In this document: piece by piece, positions 6,940 through 9,131 of the stretch | How the letters are laid out: each line of letters opens with the position of its first letter | How positions within the stretch are numbered: the stretch's first letter is position 1 | NCBI GenBank assembly: GCA_021786655.1 | Contig: JAJYMU010000118.1 | Coordinates: forward strand, 1 to 9,131 | Length of the DNA stretch: 9,131 bases | From: Bacteroidota bacterium | Lineage (GTDB): Bacteria; Bacteroidota; Ignavibacteria; Ignavibacteriales; Melioribacteraceae | Direction: 5' to 3' | Notes under the pieces: model-generated | Databases searched by the model: none | The model's input: the letters and a program-made list of their open reading frames with translations, nothing else | Told to the model about the DNA's origin: nothing | Program-made: the position numbers and the translations under genes

Positions 6940-8526
6940 TTAATTTCTGAAGACCACCGTAAAAGTTGTTCCCTTTCCCTTTTGGCTTTCAACTGTTATG
7001 GTTGCGTTGTTCAACTCGCAATGTTTCTTCGCAATAGCCAATCCCAGACCCATTCCTTCAAACGATCTGGCGTAAGTATTATCTTCTTGAGAAAAAACCT
7101 TGAACAAAAGAGGCAGGTAGTCTTCGCGAATTCCAACGCCGGTATCTGTAACTTCAACGGTTATTTGGTTATCCTCATTGCGGTATAGAACGGTTTCCAC
7201 CTTGCCGGATTTAGTGTACTTAACTGCGTTATCTATCAACTGATTGAAAATCTGGTAAACACTATGTTTATCGGCTACCATTCCGGCGTCGGTAAGATTA
7301 TTTGTCAAAGAGAATTTGAGATTGTTGCCCGCAGCGGCAATCCTATACTTTTTGTAAATATCGTTTAAAACGTCTTCTACCAAATCTATTTGCTCTATGT
7401 TGTAATCATAAGTGCCGGTTTGAAGCTGAGACATTTCGAGTATAAGATCGATAGTGCGCTGAATCCTTCTGCCCTCGCGTTCGATGATGTTAATACTCTC
7501 GCAAACATCCTTGTTGGTGCTTTCATCAAGATCAAGTTTCATCAGATTCGTAAAATTCATAATCACGTTCAGCGGCGTTCTAATCTCATGAGAAATCGTC
7601 GCAAGGAATTCCGATTTCAATTCCTCAGATTTTCTTTTTTGACGCGATGCTTCAAGAAATGCCGCTTCAGCTTTTTTCTTTTCCGTGATATCCTGAACAA
7701 TACCTTCGTAGTAAGCAAGCATTCCGTTTTCATCCCTTACCGCGCGTGCTGTTTCGCGAAGATAAACCAATGTACCATCCTTCATTACCCATTCCGATTC
7801 AAAATCTTTGAGCTTGCCGTATTTCTTTAACGCTTTCTTGAATCCTTCTCTTTTATTAAGACTTAGTATGCAATACTCTTCAAAATTTAATTCATCAAAA
7901 AAAGTTGCGGACGAATACCCCAGCATGTTAAGAAAGATGTTGTTTACACTTTTTAATTTGCCGTCGAAGTAAATCTGATAATAACCGATTGTAGCGTTAT
8001 CATAGATTTGAAGAACAAGTTTGTCGTTTTGCTCGTTGGTATGCCGGTGATTTTTTATTTCCGTAATGTCTTTGTTACAAACATGTCTCCCGATATAATT
8101 GTCATCATCATCATAAACCGCTTGACCAACACTTGCTATCCATCTGATCTCGCCCGTTTTGGATATGATTCTGTATTCGTCCGCACAGAGGTTATTTCCT
8201 TCTGCAATTAGTCTGTCGTGCTTGTCCAGTTTTTCAACATCTTCGGGATAAATGATTTTTCTTAGGAAGTCTTTATCGGTTAACATTTCTTCCGCATCAT
8301 AGCCGGTTATCATTTTGCACGACGGTGAAACATAATTTACGGATGAGTCCGGGTTTATCCAGTAAACCCAGTCATCGGAAAACTCGGCAATTATTTTGTA
8401 AAATTTTTCTCGACATGCCGTACAAATACTGGAGGTATCACTATTACTTTTATCTTGATGATCGGTAAGGTTTTCGGCGGTTTTGAAATTTCCTGCTAAT
8501 GATGTTATAACATTTTCATTTAGCAT
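6940..8526 (-). CDS. Soluble PAS-PAS hybrid-sensor type histidine kinase (HisKA, HATPase_c), no receiver
   Basis: 528 residues from the ATG at 8526. Order: a short N-terminal segment with Cys35-x-x-Cys38; PAS 1 (about 40-157, 'DDWVYWINPDSSVNYVSPSC-ITGY' and the closing 'DITE'); PAS 2 (about 168-285, ending 'GIVQDITEKKKAE'); a short coiled linker; HisKA with the H-box SEFLATISHEIRTPLN, phospho-acceptor His313; HATPase_c with N-box Asn433 (QLIDNAVKYT), G1 DTGVGI (461-466), an F-box-like 'LFKVFSQED' and G2 GMGLGLA (491-497). All kinase motifs are intact. No membrane segment is visible, so it senses a cytosolic signal through the PAS domains; no haem or flavin motif is evident. It lacks a receiver or output domain and needs a separate response regulator. 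The start is set by AAAGGAG 8 bases upstream of the ATG; a TTG at 8544 would place that site inside the gene. Confidence 0.92.
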   Translation of the reverse strand: MLNENVITSLAGNFKTAENLTDHQDKSNSDTSSICTACREKFYKIIAEFSDDWVYWINPDSSVNYVSPSCKMITGYDAEEMLTDKDFLRKIIYPEDVEKLDKHDRLIAEGNNLCADEYRIISKTGEIRWIASVGQAVYDDDDNYIGRHVCNKDITEIKNHRHTNEQNDKLVLQIYDNATIGYYQIYFDGKLKSVNNIFLNMLGYSSATFFDELNFEEYCILSLNKREGFKKALKKYGKLKDFESEWVMKDGTLVYLRETARAVRDENGMLAYYEGIVQDITEKKKAEAAFLEASRQKRKSEELKSEFLATISHEIRTPLNVIMNFTNLMKLDLDESTNKDVCESINIIEREGRRIQRTIDLILEMSQLQTGTYDYNIEQIDLVEDVLNDIYKKYRIAAAGNNLKFSLTNNLTDAGMVADKHSVYQIFNQLIDNAVKYTKSGKVETVLYRNEDNQITVEVTDTGVGIREDYLPLLFKVFSQEDNTYARSFEGMGLGLAIAKKHCELNNATITVESQKGKGTTFTVVFRN

Positions 8527-8534
8527 GTAAGTAA

Positions 8535-8541
8535 CTCCTTT
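8535..8541 (-). promoter_or_regulatory. Ribosome binding site for the PAS kinase
   Basis: On the minus strand AAAGGAG, then 8 bases, then the ATG at 8526-8524. This strong site favours the ATG over the in-frame TTG six codons upstream. Confidence 0.75.
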
Positions 8542-8571
8542 CAAATTGCCATTTTTTCAAACAACGTGCGG

Positions 8572-8639
8572 AAAAAAGAAAGTGGAATTGAAAACTTTTA
8601 CGATCCTCCCAGCCAAAAGGATGTCATTTCAATTCCACT
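8572..8639 (-). terminator. Perfect 13-base inverted repeat with T-rich tail: terminator or attenuator-like hairpin
   Basis: On the minus strand AGTGGAATTGAAA (8639-8627) is followed 33 bases later by its exact complement (8593-8581) and then by TTCTTTTTT (8580-8572). The loop can itself pair (ATCCT/AGGAT at 8603-8607 and 8618-8622, or CTTTT/AAAAG at 8595-8599 and 8615-8619). A long stem followed by T residues resembles an intrinsic terminator for the LytTR gene, whose stop is about 100 bases upstream, or an attenuator in the kinase leader. The stem has only four G-C pairs and the loop is long, so termination strength is doubtful. It could also be a symmetric protein-binding site or the remnant of a dispersed repeat. 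Confidence 0.45.
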
Positions 8640-8677
8640 CAGAGGGTGCGGTACAAAGGTAACCTCCGAAGCTAAAA

Positions 8678-8706
8678 ATTCTAATTACTATGAGACGAAC
8701 GATGAA
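8678..8706 (-). promoter_or_regulatory. Weak candidate promoter for the PAS kinase
   Basis: On the minus strand TTCATC (8706-8701), 17 bases, then TAGAAT (8683-8678). The -10 matches five of six consensus positions, the -35 only three. If used, transcription would start near 8671 and the leader of about 145 bases would contain the inverted repeat at 8581-8639. Co-transcription from the LytTR gene is equally possible. Confidence 0.2.
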
Positions 8707-8737
8707 ATAATGCGACAAGCGATAAAAGTATATCTTT

Positions 8738-9130
8738 TTAGAGCAGTTTTTTGAATGTGTGGCTGTATCTCTGACTCACCACCAGCTTCTCATGGTATCC
8801 TTTCATACTCACCTGAAGCCGATAGCTGCTGATCGGTTCGAACTTTTCAGCATAATCAACATTTATCATAGCCTGTTTATGAATTCTAACAAACTTATTC
8901 TTGGGCAATTTCTCTTCCCAGTAGATCATGGATTTGCGAAGGAAAAACTTTTTCTCGCCGTAAAGATAAAGCTGAGTATAATCTCTAAGCGTCCTTATCA
9001 AAACGATATTCTTCACGGGATAAAAACCGGGATTCCTTTTGTCGTTAATGAAAATATGATCTGCGTAGTTAAGATGTTTTTTGTTTTTTTTCGTTTTGCC
9101 GGATAATAATCCGTTGCCTGCCGTCGTGCC
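8738..9130 (-). CDS. LytTR-domain DNA-binding response regulator, C-terminal part (5' end outside window)
   Basis: The frame is open from the right edge to the TAA at 8740-8738, giving the last 130 residues. The visible part starts with a basic, Lys-rich linker (GKTKKNKKH) followed by a complete LytTR domain (about residues 24-130): 'HIFINDKRNPGFYPVKNI', 'LRDYTQLYLYGEKKFFLRKSM', 'LPKNKFVRIHKQAMINVDY' and a final 'VVSQRYSHTFKKLL'. The RIHKQAMINV stretch is the family signature. No in-frame ATG occurs up to the edge; the GTG at 9016 falls inside the LytTR fold, and coding-quality sequence continues upstream of it, so that GTG is not the true start. Most such proteins carry an N-terminal receiver domain, expected beyond the window but not seen. 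It lies upstream of the PAS kinase on the same strand, 211 bases away, and may be its partner. Confidence 0.85.
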   Translation of the reverse strand, partial: GTTAGNGLLSGKTKKNKKHLNYADHIFINDKRNPGFYPVKNIVLIRTLRDYTQLYLYGEKKFFLRKSMIYWEEKLPKNKFVRIHKQAMINVDYAEKFEPISSYRLQVSMKGYHEKLVVSQRYSHTFKKLL

Positions 9131-9131
9131 G

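Larger units (their letters stand above)
8527..8737. other. Intergenic/leader region between the LytTR and PAS-kinase genes
   Basis: 211 bases without a supported gene. It holds the kinase ribosome binding site, the 13-base inverted repeat with T-rich tail, an odd-length palindrome AGGTAACCT (8658-8666) and two direct copies of GTGCGG (8566-8571 and 8646-8651) that flank the inverted repeat. A 62-codon plus-strand reading frame (GTG at 8566) crosses it but has no ribosome binding site and no recognisable protein pattern. Confidence 0.6.

Noticed and set aside
7390..7830. Plus-strand 146-codon reading frame opposite the PAS kinase
   Set aside because: Opposite-strand shadow of conserved PAS and HisKA coding sequence, with no protein motif of its own.
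8542..8544. TTG start for the PAS kinase, six codons upstream of the ATG
   Set aside because: The codons between TTG and ATG contain the strong AAAGGAG site that serves the ATG at 8526.
8627..8658. TTTCAATTCCACT followed by a GGGTGCGG-type stretch, reminiscent of the ends of some type I CRISPR repeats
   Set aside because: Only one such unit is present, the second copy is inverted and its flank differs, and there are no regularly spaced repeats or cas genes in the window.
8724..8738. AAAAG-TATAT-CTTTT hairpin at the end of the LytTR gene as a terminator
   Set aside because: The stem is 5 pairs with a single G-C pair; too weak to claim.
8566..8754. Plus-strand 62-codon reading frame starting with GTG in the intergenic region
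   Set aside because: No ribosome binding site precedes the GTG, the protein shows no recognisable pattern, and it runs over the end of the LytTR gene on the other strand.
9014..9016. GTG as start of a stand-alone 92-residue LytTR protein
   Set aside because: It would cut off the first strand of the LytTR domain, and the same frame stays open with domain-like sequence up to the window edge.

Overview
The window looks like a chromosomal stretch from a Gram-negative, moderately AT-rich bacterium of the Bacteroidota/Chlorobiota/Ignavibacteriota group. The evidence is a DUF5686 outer-membrane protein with a carboxypeptidase-like regulatory domain, a SusA-type secreted alpha-amylase family enzyme, a LytTR regulator, and PilW/PilX-like minor pilin genes. 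An ignavibacterial relative is my best guess. It rests on gene content, not on a marker gene.

Layout: (1) 2-1571, plus strand: the end of a PilW-like minor pilin gene cut by the window edge, followed 7 bases later by a PilX-like gene; together they look like part of a type IV pilus or pseudopilus minor-pilin operon. (2) 1573-2493, minus strand: a TIGR01777-type NAD(P)-binding epimerase-like protein with a TTG start, convergent with the pilin operon with one base between them. (3) 2494-2632: a divergent promoter region. (4) 2633-6934, plus strand: a two-gene unit, DUF5686 outer-membrane protein then a secreted neopullulanase/cyclomaltodextrinase-like GH13 enzyme, 9 bases apart. (5) 6940-8526, minus strand: a soluble PAS-PAS histidine kinase, convergent with the amylase gene with 5 bases between them. 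(6) 8527-8737: a 211-base leader/intergenic region with a perfect 13-base inverted repeat followed by a T-rich tract. (7) 8738-9130, minus strand: the C-terminal part of a LytTR DNA-binding regulator running off the right edge.

The pilin pair would act together at the cell envelope. The DUF5686/GH13 pair is probably co-transcribed, but no SusC/SusD transporter or sugar regulator is next to it, so a shared role is not evident. The LytTR regulator and the PAS kinase lie in tandem on the minus strand and may form a two-component pair, although the kinase is of the HisKA type rather than the LytS type usually paired with LytTR regulators.

I found no RNA gene, insertion sequence, CRISPR array, defence cluster or attachment site. 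The least explained piece of DNA is the hairpin-forming leader upstream of the kinase. Apart from that the window reads as ordinary chromosome.
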